Shown: positions 21,344 through 29,329 of the stretch, one piece after another
Numbering within the stretch: the stretch's first letter is position 1
Layout of the letters: each line of letters begins with the position of its first letter
Assembly: GCF_000244955.1 (NCBI RefSeq)
Contig: NZ_CM001439.1
Span: 3,952,643 to 4,016,642 of the forward strand
Source: Saccharomonospora marina XMU15
GTDB lineage: Bacteria; Actinomycetota; Actinomycetes; Mycobacteriales; Pseudonocardiaceae
DNA: 64,000 bases
Direction of reading: 5' to 3'
Position numbers and translations under genes: made by a program
Notes under the pieces: generated by a model
The model's database searches: none
The model's input: only the letters and a program-made list of their open reading frames with translations
Told to the model about the DNA's origin: nothing

Positions 21344-22211
21344 GAGCGTGTCTCGTTTGGTTTTTTGTCGTTGGGCTGTCATGATCTTGTGCTGTGATCG
21401 ACTCGCTGTCGCAACGGTTGGTGCCCGACGAACTGTGGGCGTTGGTGGAACCGCTGATTCCACCGGCGAAGGAGCGTCCGCAGGGTGGCGGCCGGGCGCG
21501 GACGGATCCGCGGGCGGTGTTCACGGCCATCGTGTTCGTTTTGACCAGCGGTTGTGCGTGGCGACACCTGCCGCCGTCGTTCGGGGTGTCGGTACCCACG
21601 GCGCATCGGACGTTCACCAAGTGGACCGAGGTCGGGTTGTGGAGGCAGGTGCACCAGGCGGTGCTGGACGAACTGGGTGGCCAAGGGCTGATCGACTGGT
21701 CGCGCGCGGTCCTGGACGGAGCATCCGTCAGGGCCAAAAGGGGGGCGGCCTGACCGGTCCGAGCCCGGTCGATCGCGGCAAGCCCGGCTCGAAGATCCAC
21801 GTGCTGTCCGACCGGGCCGGCATGCCCTTGACGGTCGGGATCTCCGCAGCCAACACCCACGACAGCCACGCGCTCAAGCCACTGGTCAACGCGCTGCCCG
21901 CAATCCGATCCCGCCGGGGACTCCGGCGCCGGAAACCGGCCAAACTGCACGCGGACAAGGCCTACGACATCCCCCAGTTGCGTGTCTGGCTACGTCGCCG
22001 CGGCATCATCCCGCGTATCGCCCGCAAGGGCATCGACAACAGCGAGAAACTCGGCAAACACCGGTGGGTGATCGAACGGTCCATCGCCTGGCTCACCGGC
22101 TACCGGCGACTGACCCTCCGCTACGAACACAAACCCAGCCACTACCTCGCCTTCCTCACACTGGCCGCCACCCTCACCTGCTACAAGAAACTCACCAAAT
22201 GAGACAAGCTC
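21344..22211 (+). mobile_element. IS5-family insertion sequence, copy 1 (868 bp)
   Basis: Imperfect terminal inverted repeats GAGCGTGTCTCGTTTGG and its partner ending CCAAATGAGACAAGCTC, flanked by the direct repeat TTA at 21341-21343 and 22212-22214. It carries one transposase in two overlapping frames. Identical in length to copies at 22806-23673 and 28045-28912 and differs from them at only a few bases, so these insertions are recent. Confidence 0.93.
21394..22202 (+). CDS. IS5-family transposase, two frames joined by -1 frameshift (copy 1)
   Basis: ORF A (21394-21753, GTG start, 119 aa) opens with the IS5-type N-terminal domain (LVPDELWALVEPLIPPAKER) and stops after RAKRGAA. ORF B continues in the -1 frame with the DDE domain: GGLTGPSPVDRGKPGSKIHV, KLHADKAYDIPQLR, WVIERSIAWLTGYRRL. 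The overlap contains the slippery run AAAAGGGGGG at 21736-21745, as in IS5 groups that make the full transposase by programmed frameshifting. All three copies keep the same arrangement, which argues for function and against mutation. Confidence 0.9.
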
Positions 22212-22323
22212 TTAATGGTAGAGTCGCGGCAAGCGACGGGATAACCTCGTATGTGCGCTCCGTGCGCACCAATATGGCACAGGCGACAGCAGTATATTGT
22301 TTCGATGCGTGGCGGTGCTACAG

Positions 22324-22806
22324 ATGACACAGGCTCGACTGCGCTCCCTCCTGCTTTGGCTCGTCGTTGCAGCGGTCGTCGGTGCCCTTGGTGGATGCTC
22401 GAAGTTTCCCGAGGAGCAGGAGAATAACGCGGAACTGTCCGATCAAATAAGGACCGACTACGGATTCCGCCTGATTGGTAGAAATGAGTACAAGGCGCTA
22501 TTGGAGAACTATTTTCTCGGATCCCGTGGTGACGTGGATCCGGAAGCAGTATTCTCGATTCCGAATATTTCCTGGGAGCGCCGTCCGGGGCGATATTCCA
22601 CGTTGGATGAACACTCAGAAACAGTAGCCGTCGGTAGGGTCGATCTACGAGAGAATGTGCCGTGCCGTGTTCGGATTGAAACGCAGACTCGACCGTTGCC
22701 TAGTGTTGATTTTATTTCAAAAGAGCAACGAGAAGAGGTTTCGACTGGAAAGTCGGTACTGTATGTTGCGACGGTGGGATGTCATCCGTTCGGGCTTACG
22801 AGTTAG
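22324..22806 (+). CDS. lipoprotein, putative immunity to the peptidoglycan-hydrolase tip
   Basis: 160 aa from ATG 22324, overlapping the reconstructed toxin stop as ATGA. Signal peptide with lipobox LGGC (Cys25) after MTQARLRSLLLWLVVAAVVG; mature part about 135 residues, richer in A/T codons than the chromosome. Placement outside the membrane fits an immunity protein for a toxin that attacks cell wall. The stop TAG at 22804-22806 overlaps the insertion point of IS5 copy 2; because the target TTA supplies the TA and the element begins with G, the stop codon is the same with or without the IS, so the gene is intact. No known family recognised. Confidence 0.72.
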   Translation: MTQARLRSLLLWLVVAAVVGALGGCSKFPEEQENNAELSDQIRTDYGFRLIGRNEYKALLENYFLGSRGDVDPEAVFSIPNISWERRPGRYSTLDEHSETVAVGRVDLRENVPCRVRIETQTRPLPSVDFISKEQREEVSTGKSVLYVATVGCHPFGLTS

Positions 22807-23673
22807 AGCGTGTCTCGTTTGGTTCTTTGTCGTTGGGCTGTCATGATCTTGTGCTGTGATCGACTCGCTGTCGCAACGGTTGGTGCCCGACGAACTGTGG
22901 GTGTTGGTGGAACCGCTGATTCCACCGGCGAAGGAGCGTCCGCAGGGTGGCGGCCGGGCGCGGACGGATCCGCGGGCGGTGTTCACGGCCATCGTGTTCG
23001 TTTTGACCAGCGGTTGTGCGTGGCGACACCTGCCGCCGTCGTTCGGGGTGTCGGTACCCACGGCGCATCGGACGTTCACCAAGTGGACCGAGGTCGGGTT
23101 GTGGAGGCAGGTGCACCAGGCGGTGCTGGACGAACTGGGTGGCCAAGGGCTGATCGACTGGTCGCGCGCGGTCCTGGACGGAGCATCCGTCAGGGCCAAA
23201 AGGGGGGCGGCCTGACCGGTCCGAGCCCGGTCGATCGCGGCAAGCCCGGCTCGAAGATCCACGTGCTGTCCGACCGGGCCGGCATGCCCTTGACGGTCGG
23301 GATCTCCGCAGCCAACACCCACGACAGCCACGCGCTCAAGCCACTGGTCAACGCGCTGCCCGCAATCCGATCCCGCCGGGGACTCCGGCGCCGGAAACCG
23401 GCCAAACTGCACGCGGACAAGGCCTACGACATCCCCCAGTTGCGTGTCTGGCTACGTCGCCGCGGCATCATCCCGCGTATCGCCCGCAAGGGCATCGACA
23501 ACAGCGAGAAACTCGGCAAACACCGGTGGGTGATCGAACGGTCCATCGCCTGGCTCACCGGCTACCGGCGACTGACCCTCCGCTACGAACACAAACCCAG
23601 CCACTACCTCGCCTTCCTCACACTGGCCGCCACCCTCACCTGCTACAAGAAACTCACCAAATGAGACAAGCTC
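22806..23673 (+). mobile_element. IS5-family insertion sequence, copy 2 (868 bp)
   Basis: Same ends as copy 1 and flanked by TTA at 22803-22805 and 23674-23676. Inserted exactly at the stop codon of the lipoprotein gene. A few substitutions separate it from copy 1 (for example GTTCTTTG against GTTTTTTG near the left end). Confidence 0.93.
22856..23664 (+). CDS. IS5-family transposase, frameshifted pair (copy 2)
   Basis: Same two-frame structure as copy 1: ORF A 22856-23215 stops after RAKRGAA, and the DDE-containing frame continues through GKPGSKIHVLSDRAGMPL to CYKKLTK. The A4G6 slippery run is conserved. One visible amino-acid change against copy 1 (LWVLVEP for LWALVEP). Confidence 0.9.
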
Positions 23674-23711
23674 TTAGTGGTCACATCCGTTATTTGAGAC
23701 AGCGGCGTTCG

Positions 23712-25133
23712 AATACAACTCGATCGTGTCGCCACGCATCACAAGCGCACCGATGTGGGCGGCATCGAGACAAGCACCTACACCTACGATCCCCTCGACC
23801 GGACGGTGTCGAAGACCAGCGGGACTGAGACGACCGACTTCGCCTACCTCGGCCTGACCGACAAGGTTATCACCGAAGAAATTTCTGGGCAGGTTCAGCG
23901 TTCGTATGCCTACGACGCCTGGGGCGGGCGGCTGTCGCAGCTGAAGCATGACACCGACGGCACCGGCCCCGAGGTCGACGAGGATTCGTTCTACGGCTTC
24001 AACCCGCACACCGACGTCGAAACGCTGACCACCGAGACCGGTGACACGCGGGCCACCTACGGCTACACCGCCTACGGCAAGGACGACGAGGAAGCGTTCA
24101 CCGGGATCGATAAGCCGGATGCGCAGAACCCGGGCCGGGAGCCCTACAACGTCTACCGGTTCAACGGCAAACGCTGGGACCCCCACTCCGGTAGCTACGA
24201 CATGGGGTTTCGGGACTACCACCCCGGCCTGAACCGGTTCCTCACCCGCGACACCTACACCGGCGCACTGGCCGACCTCAACCTGGCCACCGACCCCTAC
24301 ACCGGCAACCGCTACACCTTCGCGGGCGGCAACCCCATCACCCGCATCGAAATCGACGGGCATATCAGCTGCACCGCACCCGACGGCATCGACTGCGGCA
24401 TGGAAAAGCGTATCTCCGGCAGTACGACGCAAGAGCGATTGGCGGCGAGAGCGGCACTTGAGCAGCCTGCGCTGGGGCCGATCTGAACCGCGAAGAACAA
24501 CGCTTCCTCCGCCCGGTTGGTTACGAGGGCAACGGCGAGCTGTCCACCCGCGACGCGATCGCCCTGGCCGGGAAGAGTCAAATGGCCTGGCAGAAGGTCT
24601 GCACACTCATTAACCGAAGCACCGACAGCTGCTACGCAGGCACCACCAGACACCCCACCTTCCAAGACGCCGAACCCTTCGCCAAATTCCTCTACCAACT
24701 ATCCCCCATCGCCGATATCGCCAACTGCGCAGAAGGCGACCCAGAAGGCTGCGCATGGCTCGCAGCCAACCTGATCCCCACCAGCAAAGCCGCCAAAGCA
24801 ATCGGTGAGGCGGCAAGGTCGACAGATCACGCGTTCTCAATCGGGCCGATTTCGGAAAAGATTTCGAGAGTCCTTGATCGGGTGGATGACAAGGGCGCGC
24901 CGCTACCAGGTTACAAGGGAGGAAAGATTTTTAAAAACGAGGATGGGCTCTTACCCGGGACCCCTGGGGTCACCTATCGAGAGTGGGACGTGAACCCTTA
25001 CGTCAAGGGGTCGACCGCGGACCGGAGCGTCTTATCACTGGTAGTGATGGGTCCGCCTACTTCACAGGCGATCACTATGATACATTCATCCTTATCCGAG
25101 GAGCGACAGGATGGCTGACATTCGAAGGCTACT
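23712..25133 (+). pseudogene. Rhs fragment with barnase/RNase T1-like toxin tip, two frameshifts
   Basis: A Rhs core piece (VATHHKRTDVGGIETSTYTY to GGNPITRIEIDGH) continues to MEKRISGSTTQERLAARAAL and stops at 24486. The rest of the pretoxin follows in another frame: GADLNREEQRFLRPVGYEGN, LINRSTDSCYAGTTRHPTFQ, LIPTSKAAKAIG. The tip is a microbial guanyl-RNase: GVTYREWDVNPYVKG, then after a one-base loss near 25010, PERLITGSDGSAYFTGDHYD and TFILIRGATGWLTFEGY. The EWDVNP and GDHYDTF signatures match barnase/RNase Sa-like enzymes with catalytic Glu, Arg and His. The first lesion is shared with the copy at 29313-30199; the second is unique and inactivates the RNase. A barstar homologue follows. 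Confidence 0.82.
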
Positions 25134-25629
25134 AAGGGCGGATCCGGAGCACTGGCTATTTCTCTTTGAAGGTGGTCGCCAGGCGATCAACTCTGCGGTG
25201 TGGGGTTGGGCGGAGTCGGGACTGACCGCTCGGATTGTGCGTGGGCGCAAGATGCGAACGCTTGAGGGGGTTTTCAACGAGTTCGCGGCTGCGTTGCAGT
25301 TCCCACTCTACTTCGGTGAAAACAGAGACGCCTTCCATGAATGCATTGCTGAACTGGAAGGCTTGCCGGCTGGGCAGGGCTATGTCGTGATGGTTACGGA
25401 GCCAGACCAGCTACTCGCGGACGAGGGAACAGGGGAGCTGGATTCGCTTGTGCGTTCGCTGAAATCTGCGGCTGAGATATGGGCAAGTCCGGTCGAACTC
25501 GGGGAGTGGTGGGACCGGCCTGCGGTCCCGTTTCATGTGGTGCTCGCTGGGGACAGTGACGTGGTCAAGGTTGCGGCGCGACGATGGTCAAGTGTGGGTG
25601 TTCTTCCGACGTCCTTGGGACACTGTTGA
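25111..25629 (+). CDS. barstar-family RNase inhibitor (immunity protein)
   Basis: 172 aa from ATG 25111 behind a GAGGAG site; it overlaps the restored end of the RNase tip (25133) by about 20 bases. The barstar core is clear: VRGRKMRTLEGVFNEFAAAL, then QFPLYFGENRDAFHECIAEL and a conserved strand QGYVVMVTEPDQLL. Barstars block guanyl-RNases by filling the active site with an acidic helix; the acidic residues around ENRDAFHE fit. An N-terminal extension of about 45 residues precedes the core. It remains intact while its toxin is broken, as expected for a relic immunity gene. Confidence 0.85.
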   Translation: MADIRRLLRADPEHWLFLFEGGRQAINSAVWGWAESGLTARIVRGRKMRTLEGVFNEFAAALQFPLYFGENRDAFHECIAELEGLPAGQGYVVMVTEPDQLLADEGTGELDSLVRSLKSAAEIWASPVELGEWWDRPAVPFHVVLAGDSDVVKVAARRWSSVGVLPTSLGHC

Positions 25630-25639
25630 TCACAGGGAA

Positions 25640-26524
25640 GTGTCAGCGATCTAATGAGGTTTTCTCGGTAAGTTGATCTTTGGTTTGTGGTCCTTGGCCG
25701 TGCAACAGATCTTTTCGTTGCACGCCAAGAAGAAAGGCCTCCACCGGAAGGCGGGGCCGCCGGTGCATGACGACCTGGTGCGCCGCGAGTTCACCGCCGC
25801 CGCACCGAACCTGACATGGTTGACCGACATCACCGAGCACCCCACCAGCGAAGGGAAACTCTACCTGTGCGCGATCAAGGACTGCCACTCCAACAAGATT
25901 CTCGGCTACTCCATCGACTCGCACATGCGGGTCTCACTCGCAGTCGCGGCGCTGCGTAACGCGATCGCGCTGCGCGACCCGGCCGGCGTCGTGGTCCACT
26001 CCGACCGTGGAGCCCAATTCCGATCGGCAGCCTACCGGCGCCTGTTGCGCGCTCACGGACTGACCGGATCGATGGGCCGGGTCGGCGCGTGCGGCGACAA
26101 CGCCGCGATGGGCAAACACCGCAAGCACGGGGTGAACGTGCAGGTCATCGCCTCACCGGACGGCACCATCCTGTGGGTGTCCGGTGACCTGCCCGGCGCC
26201 ACGCATGACACCGCGGCCGCCGGATCTGGAAATATTCTCGCCGCCCTGCGCGACGCCGGGCTGATCGCGTTGGGCGACAAGGGTTACCACGGCTACGACC
26301 CGACCGGAGAACACGTGATCACGCCGTACAAGGGCCGCAACAAGCCCGAATCGCAAACCGACGCCAACCGGGCCCACGCCCGGCACCGCGGCCCCGGTGA
26401 ACGCGCCAACGCCCAGCTCAAGACCTGGCGCATCCTACGCAAACTCCGCAACTGCCCACGCCGCGCCGACCGCCTGACCAAAGCCACCCACGTCCTACAG
26501 AACCACGAACCCGCGAACGGATGA
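25640..26524 (+). pseudogene. chimeric transposase ORF: IS3 OrfB fused to an IS5-like DDE domain
   Basis: One open frame (from 25673) joins two different transposases. Residues up to about 145 are an IS3-family OrfB (rve) piece: SLHAKKKGLHRKAGPPVHDD, LTWLTDITEHPTSEGKLYLC, VVHSDRGAQFRS, GACGDNAAMG. From about 26112 it becomes a DDE_Tnp_4-type IS5-like C-terminus: KHRKHGVNVQVIASPDGTIL, LIALGDKGYHGYDPTGEHVI, RANAQLKTWRILRKLRNCPR. Each half lacks part of its catalytic set or its terminal domain, so neither should be active. A fusion of two decayed elements by deletion is the simplest reading. Confidence 0.85.
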
Positions 26525-26561
26525 AAAAGGCTCATTGCTGTGCGAGTGATGGAGCAAAGTG

Positions 26562-26723
26562 GTGGACGAACAAACTATTATCGAATCAGCGTTCCTGGCA
26601 AGGCAGGCCTACACGGTTTCTGGTATCGCCTCGACCGATCGAGCCCTGACCCATATCGACATAAGTGATAATTCATTGGAAGATATTCTCAATATAATTA
26701 ACAAAATACGAGGAGGAAGTTAG
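26562..26723 (+). CDS. small unknown ORF, probably part of an orphan immunity/toxin cassette
   Basis: 53 aa from GTG 26562 (VDEQTIIESAFLARQAYTVS) to LEDILNIINKIRGGS. Its stop TAG overlaps the next GTG start by one base. A/T-rich codons contrast with neighbouring IS sequence. No family recognised. It could be a short immunity protein or the tail of a toxin whose upstream part was replaced by the chimeric transposase. Confidence 0.45.
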   Translation: MDEQTIIESAFLARQAYTVSGIASTDRALTHIDISDNSLEDILNIINKIRGGS

Positions 26724-27049
26724 TGCGCACGGACGCCCTTTGGGGTGGCACGCTGAACGAAATAGCTGTCGACTTGGAAAAGCATGACGCAAAATTGACG
26801 GTTACGGTTGTTGAAGCTGGACAGGAGTCCAATCACGAGCTCTGGTGCAGGCGCTTCACCGATCTGCGCCTTTTCAATGGACTGCCTGCAAGATGGGATT
26901 ATGCAGAATTGACCGAAGTTCACGTTCGTTTCGACAGTGCTTCGTCAACTTGGTTGCTCGAAGCAATCTTGTGGTCAGATGAGGCTGGTTTAGCGGTCAG
27001 ATGTGCGGAGCTGATCATGGACGGTGAGCCGATTCTTGCATCAGCCTGA
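26723..27049 (+). CDS. unknown small protein, putative orphan immunity gene
   Basis: 108 aa from GTG 26723, with GAGGAGG ten bases upstream and a one-base overlap with the preceding ORF. Contains LEKHDAKLTVTVVEAGQESN and VRFDSASSTWLLEAILWSDE; soluble, acidic, no known family. The overlap, codon use and location between IS remnants and Rhs fragments are those of an immunity gene that has lost its toxin, but this is inferred from context only. Confidence 0.55.
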   Translation: MRTDALWGGTLNEIAVDLEKHDAKLTVTVVEAGQESNHELWCRRFTDLRLFNGLPARWDYAELTEVHVRFDSASSTWLLEAILWSDEAGLAVRCAELIMDGEPILASA

Positions 27050-27056
27050 GCGACAA

Positions 27057-27345
27057 CGTGGGGCTGGTGAAGGGTTCTGTGACATCTGAGTTCGCTTGTC
27101 GAGAGTCAAGCGTGGAAGGATGCCATCGTGCCCAAGCCTTATCCGCGTGAGTTCCGTGAGGACGTGGTCCGGGCCGCGCGTAACCGTGAGCCGGGTGTGA
27201 CGATTGAGCAGGTCGCCAACGACTTCGGGGTTCATCCGATGACGGTGCAGAAGTGGCTGCGACAGGCTGATGCCGAGGATAGGGTCAAACCCGGCCTGAC
27301 CGCTGATGCTGCGGCCGAGTTGCGAGAGCTCAAGCGTCGGCACCA
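27057..27345 (+). pseudogene. IS3-family OrfA fragment
   Basis: ATG 27128 opens an OrfA helix-turn-helix protein: MPKPYPREFREDVVRAARNR, then TIEQVANDFGVHPMTVQKWL and ADAAAELRELKRR. It is cut at about 27340 and joined directly to Rhs sequence (TASYTYDRNRL). The preceding bases (from about 27078, TGACATCTGAGTTCGCTTG) may include the element's left end. OrfB is absent here. Confidence 0.8.
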
Positions 27346-27955
27346 CCGCGAGCTACACCTATGACCGTAACCGGCTGACTTCGGTCACCACGGGTGGGGC
27401 GACGGCCTCCTACAACTACGACCCCTATGGCCGCCTGTTCGGTGTCAAGTCCGCGGGGGAGATGTTGGAGGCGTGGGTCTATGACGGGTTCGACCGCACT
27501 ACCACCCATCACAGGCGCACCGATGCGGGCGGCATCCAGACAAGCACCTACACCTACGATCCCCTCGACCGGACGGGGTCGAAGACCAGCGGGACTGAGA
27601 CGACCGACTTCGCCTACCTGGGCCTGACGGACAAGGTCATCACCGAAGAAATTTCTGGACAGGTTCAGCGTTCGTATGCCTACGACGCCTGGGGCGGGCG
27701 GCTGTCGCAGCTGAAGCATGACACCGACGGCACCGGCCCGGAAACCGATGAGCGGTCGTTCTACGGCTTCAACCCGCACACCGATGTCGAAACGTTGACC
27801 AAGCCCAACGGTGACACGCGGGCCACCTACGGCTACACCGCCTACGGCAAGGACGACGAGGAAGCGTTCACCGGGATCGATAAGCCGGATGCGCAGAACC
27901 CGGGCTGGGAGCCCTACAACGTCTACCGGTTCAACGGCAAACGCTGGGACCCTGA
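27343..27955 (+). pseudogene. Rhs core fragment without toxin tip
   Basis: Open frame encoding TASYTYDRNRLTSVTTGGAT through MLEAWVYDGFDRTTTHHRRT to PYNVYRFNGKRWDP, matching the full-length Rhs protein. It breaks off before the GGNP core-end motif, with unrelated sequence from 27956 (EGPRRSWTGAQLGL) that may be the edge of a lost insertion element. Bases 27956-28044 hold nothing else recognised. Confidence 0.85.
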
Positions 27956-28044
27956 GGGGCCTCGAAGATCCTGGACAGGGGCCCAATTAGGGTTATCCTG
28001 TGAGGAATCGAGGGGAACGGGTCAGTGGCACGACCGAGTAATTA

Positions 28045-28912
28045 GAGCTTGTCTCATTTGGTGAGTTTTTTGTAGCAGGTGAGGGTGGCGGCCAGTGTGA
28101 GGAAGGCGAGGTAGTGGCTGGGTTTGTGTTCGTAGCGGAGGGTCAGTCGCCGGTAGCCGGTGAGCCAGGCGATGGACCGTTCGATCACCCACCGGTGTTT
28201 GCCGAGTTTCTCGCTGTTGTCGATGCCCTTGCGGGCGATACGCGGGATGATGCCGCGGCGACGTAGCCAGACACGCAACTGGGGGATGTCGTAGGCCTTG
28301 TCCGCGTGCAGTTTGGCCGGTTTCCGGCGCCGGAGTCCCCGGCGGGATCGGATTGCGGGCAGCGCGTTGACCAGTGGCTTGAGCGCGTGGCTGTCGTGGG
28401 TGTTGGCTGCGGAGATCCCGACCGTCAAGGGCATGCCGGCCCGGTCGGACAGCACGTGGATCTTCGAGCCGGGCTTGCCGCGATCGACCGGGCTCGGACC
28501 GGTCAGGCCGCCCCCCTTTTGGCCCTGACGGATGCTCCGTCCAGGACCGCGCGCGACCAGTCGATCAGCCCTTGGCCACCCAGTTCGTCCAGCACCGCCT
28601 GGTGCACCTGCCTCCACAACCCGACCTCGGTCCACTTGGTGAACGTCCGATGCGCCGTGGGTACCGACACCCCGAACGACGGCGGCAGGTGTCGCCACGC
28701 ACAACCGCTGGTCAAAACGAACACGATGGCCGTGAACACCGCCCGCGGATCCGTCCGCGCCCGGCCGCCACCCTGCGGACGCTCCTTCGCCGGTGGAATC
28801 AGCGGTTCCACCAACACCCACAGTTCGTCGGGCACCAACCGTTGCGACAGCGAGTCGATCACAGCACAAGATCATGACAGCCCAACGACAAAGAACCAAA
28901 CGAGACACGCTC
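28045..28912 (-). mobile_element. IS5-family insertion sequence, copy 3 (868 bp, inverted)
   Basis: Reverse orientation relative to copies 1 and 2, matching copy 2 in the diagnostic positions. Flanks are TTA on the left (28042-28044) and TAA on the right (28913-28915), so there is no matching 3-bp target duplication. That suggests recombination or adjacent deletion/inversion after insertion. The right flank is the tail of an IS30-like transposase, the left flank unrelated sequence. Confidence 0.92.
28054..28862 (-). CDS. IS5-family transposase, frameshifted pair (copy 3)
   Basis: Minus-strand copy with the same GTG-started ORF A (28862-28503) and -1 frame DDE part ending CYKKLTK at 28054. 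The C4/C6-T4 run seen on the plus strand is the complement of the conserved A4G6 slippery site. Encodes LWVLVEP like copy 2. Confidence 0.9.
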
Positions 28913-28913
28913 T

Positions 28914-28985
28914 AAGATCCACAACTGGAAAAAACCCAACGAAGTGTTCACCGAACTCTTCGAAACGGATGCTTCCACCACCTGA
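28914..28985 (+). pseudogene. C-terminal tail of an IS30-like transposase
   Basis: 24 codons abutting IS5 copy 3 read KIHNWKKPNEVFTELF and end at TGA 28983-28985. This matches the usual IS30 ending (R-K-x-x-x-W/F-K-x-P-x-E-V-F). The rest of the gene is absent; the N-terminal IS30 piece at 19066-19278 could come from the same kind of element. Confidence 0.55.
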
Positions 28986-29014
28986 ACTCGCCGCCGACTC
29001 ACCAAAACAATGCG

Positions 29015-29329
29015 TCAGGAACCCTTACGCTCTCGGATTTTTGCCTCCCTCGCCAGCCAATGTTCGAAAGCAGTCGGATCAACCGGGCCGCCATCAGCCT
29101 CCCGCGGCGGTCTACCCTCTCGGATCTTGGCCACACTCGTCAGCCAATCTTCCCAAGCAGCCGGATCGAAGGGGCCGCCATCAGCCTCGATCTCGGTGTC
29201 ACCAATAAGGGTGATCAGGTCGTCGCCAGCCCGTTGGGCAAACTGCCAGATAAAGTCAGTCATCGCCAGGAATGCCTCATGCGGAGTAAGGAGATCTTGC
29301 TCTGGTTGAGGGTTATCGGGGGGTGTCAT
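29015..29329 (-). CDS. putative immunity protein with an internal duplication
   Basis: 104 aa from ATG 29329; GGAGG lies five bases upstream, and the start is inside the last codons of the toxin tip (stop at 29313), a 17-base overlap. Opens MTPPDNPQPEQDLLTPHEAF. Residues about 50-75 and 76-100 are two versions of one segment: EADGGPFDPAAWEDWL and EADGGPVDPTAFEHWL, each followed by an AKIRE-type helix. Very acidic, soluble, unknown family. The longer upstream open frame (to 29425) lies within the toxin and is not used. Confidence 0.7.
   Translation of the reverse strand: MTPPDNPQPEQDLLTPHEAFLAMTDFIWQFAQRAGDDLITLIGDTEIEADGGPFDPAAWEDWLTSVAKIREGRPPREADGGPVDPTAFEHWLAREAKIRERKGS

Larger units (their letters stand above)
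20068..22327 (+). pseudogene. Rhs fragment with lysozyme/transglycosylase-like toxin tip, split by IS5
   Basis: An open frame runs from the Rhs core (VYDGFDRVATHHKRTD) through the core-end motif GGNPITRIEIDGH and pretoxin GMQDRTSWSNFYGDAG into a tip resembling SLT/lysozyme-like peptidoglycan hydrolases: LLRGIVQRESHLR (the Glu at 20998-21000 fits the catalytic acid), SKATIGMTQINEEVF, and a C-terminal LLAYGYNAG. At 21343 an IS5-type element interrupts it. If the element and one TTA target copy are removed, the frame continues from KDVV into NGRVAASDGITSYVRSVRT and stops at 22325-22327, just overlapping the lipoprotein gene. There is no native Rhs start. As it stands the tip is truncated by 38 residues. 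Confidence 0.8.

Noticed and set aside
21344-23673. Two direct IS5 copies flanking the lipoprotein gene could be a composite transposon that brought it in.
   Set aside because: Each copy has its own TTA duplication, and deleting copy 1 restores a toxin frame that runs into the lipoprotein ATG. The lipoprotein was therefore there before the insertions.
24582-25118. An intact 178-aa gene from ATG 24582.
   Set aside because: Its C-terminal 30 residues come from the wrong frame after the one-base loss in the RNase domain; the conserved GDHYDTF segment is in the neighbouring frame.
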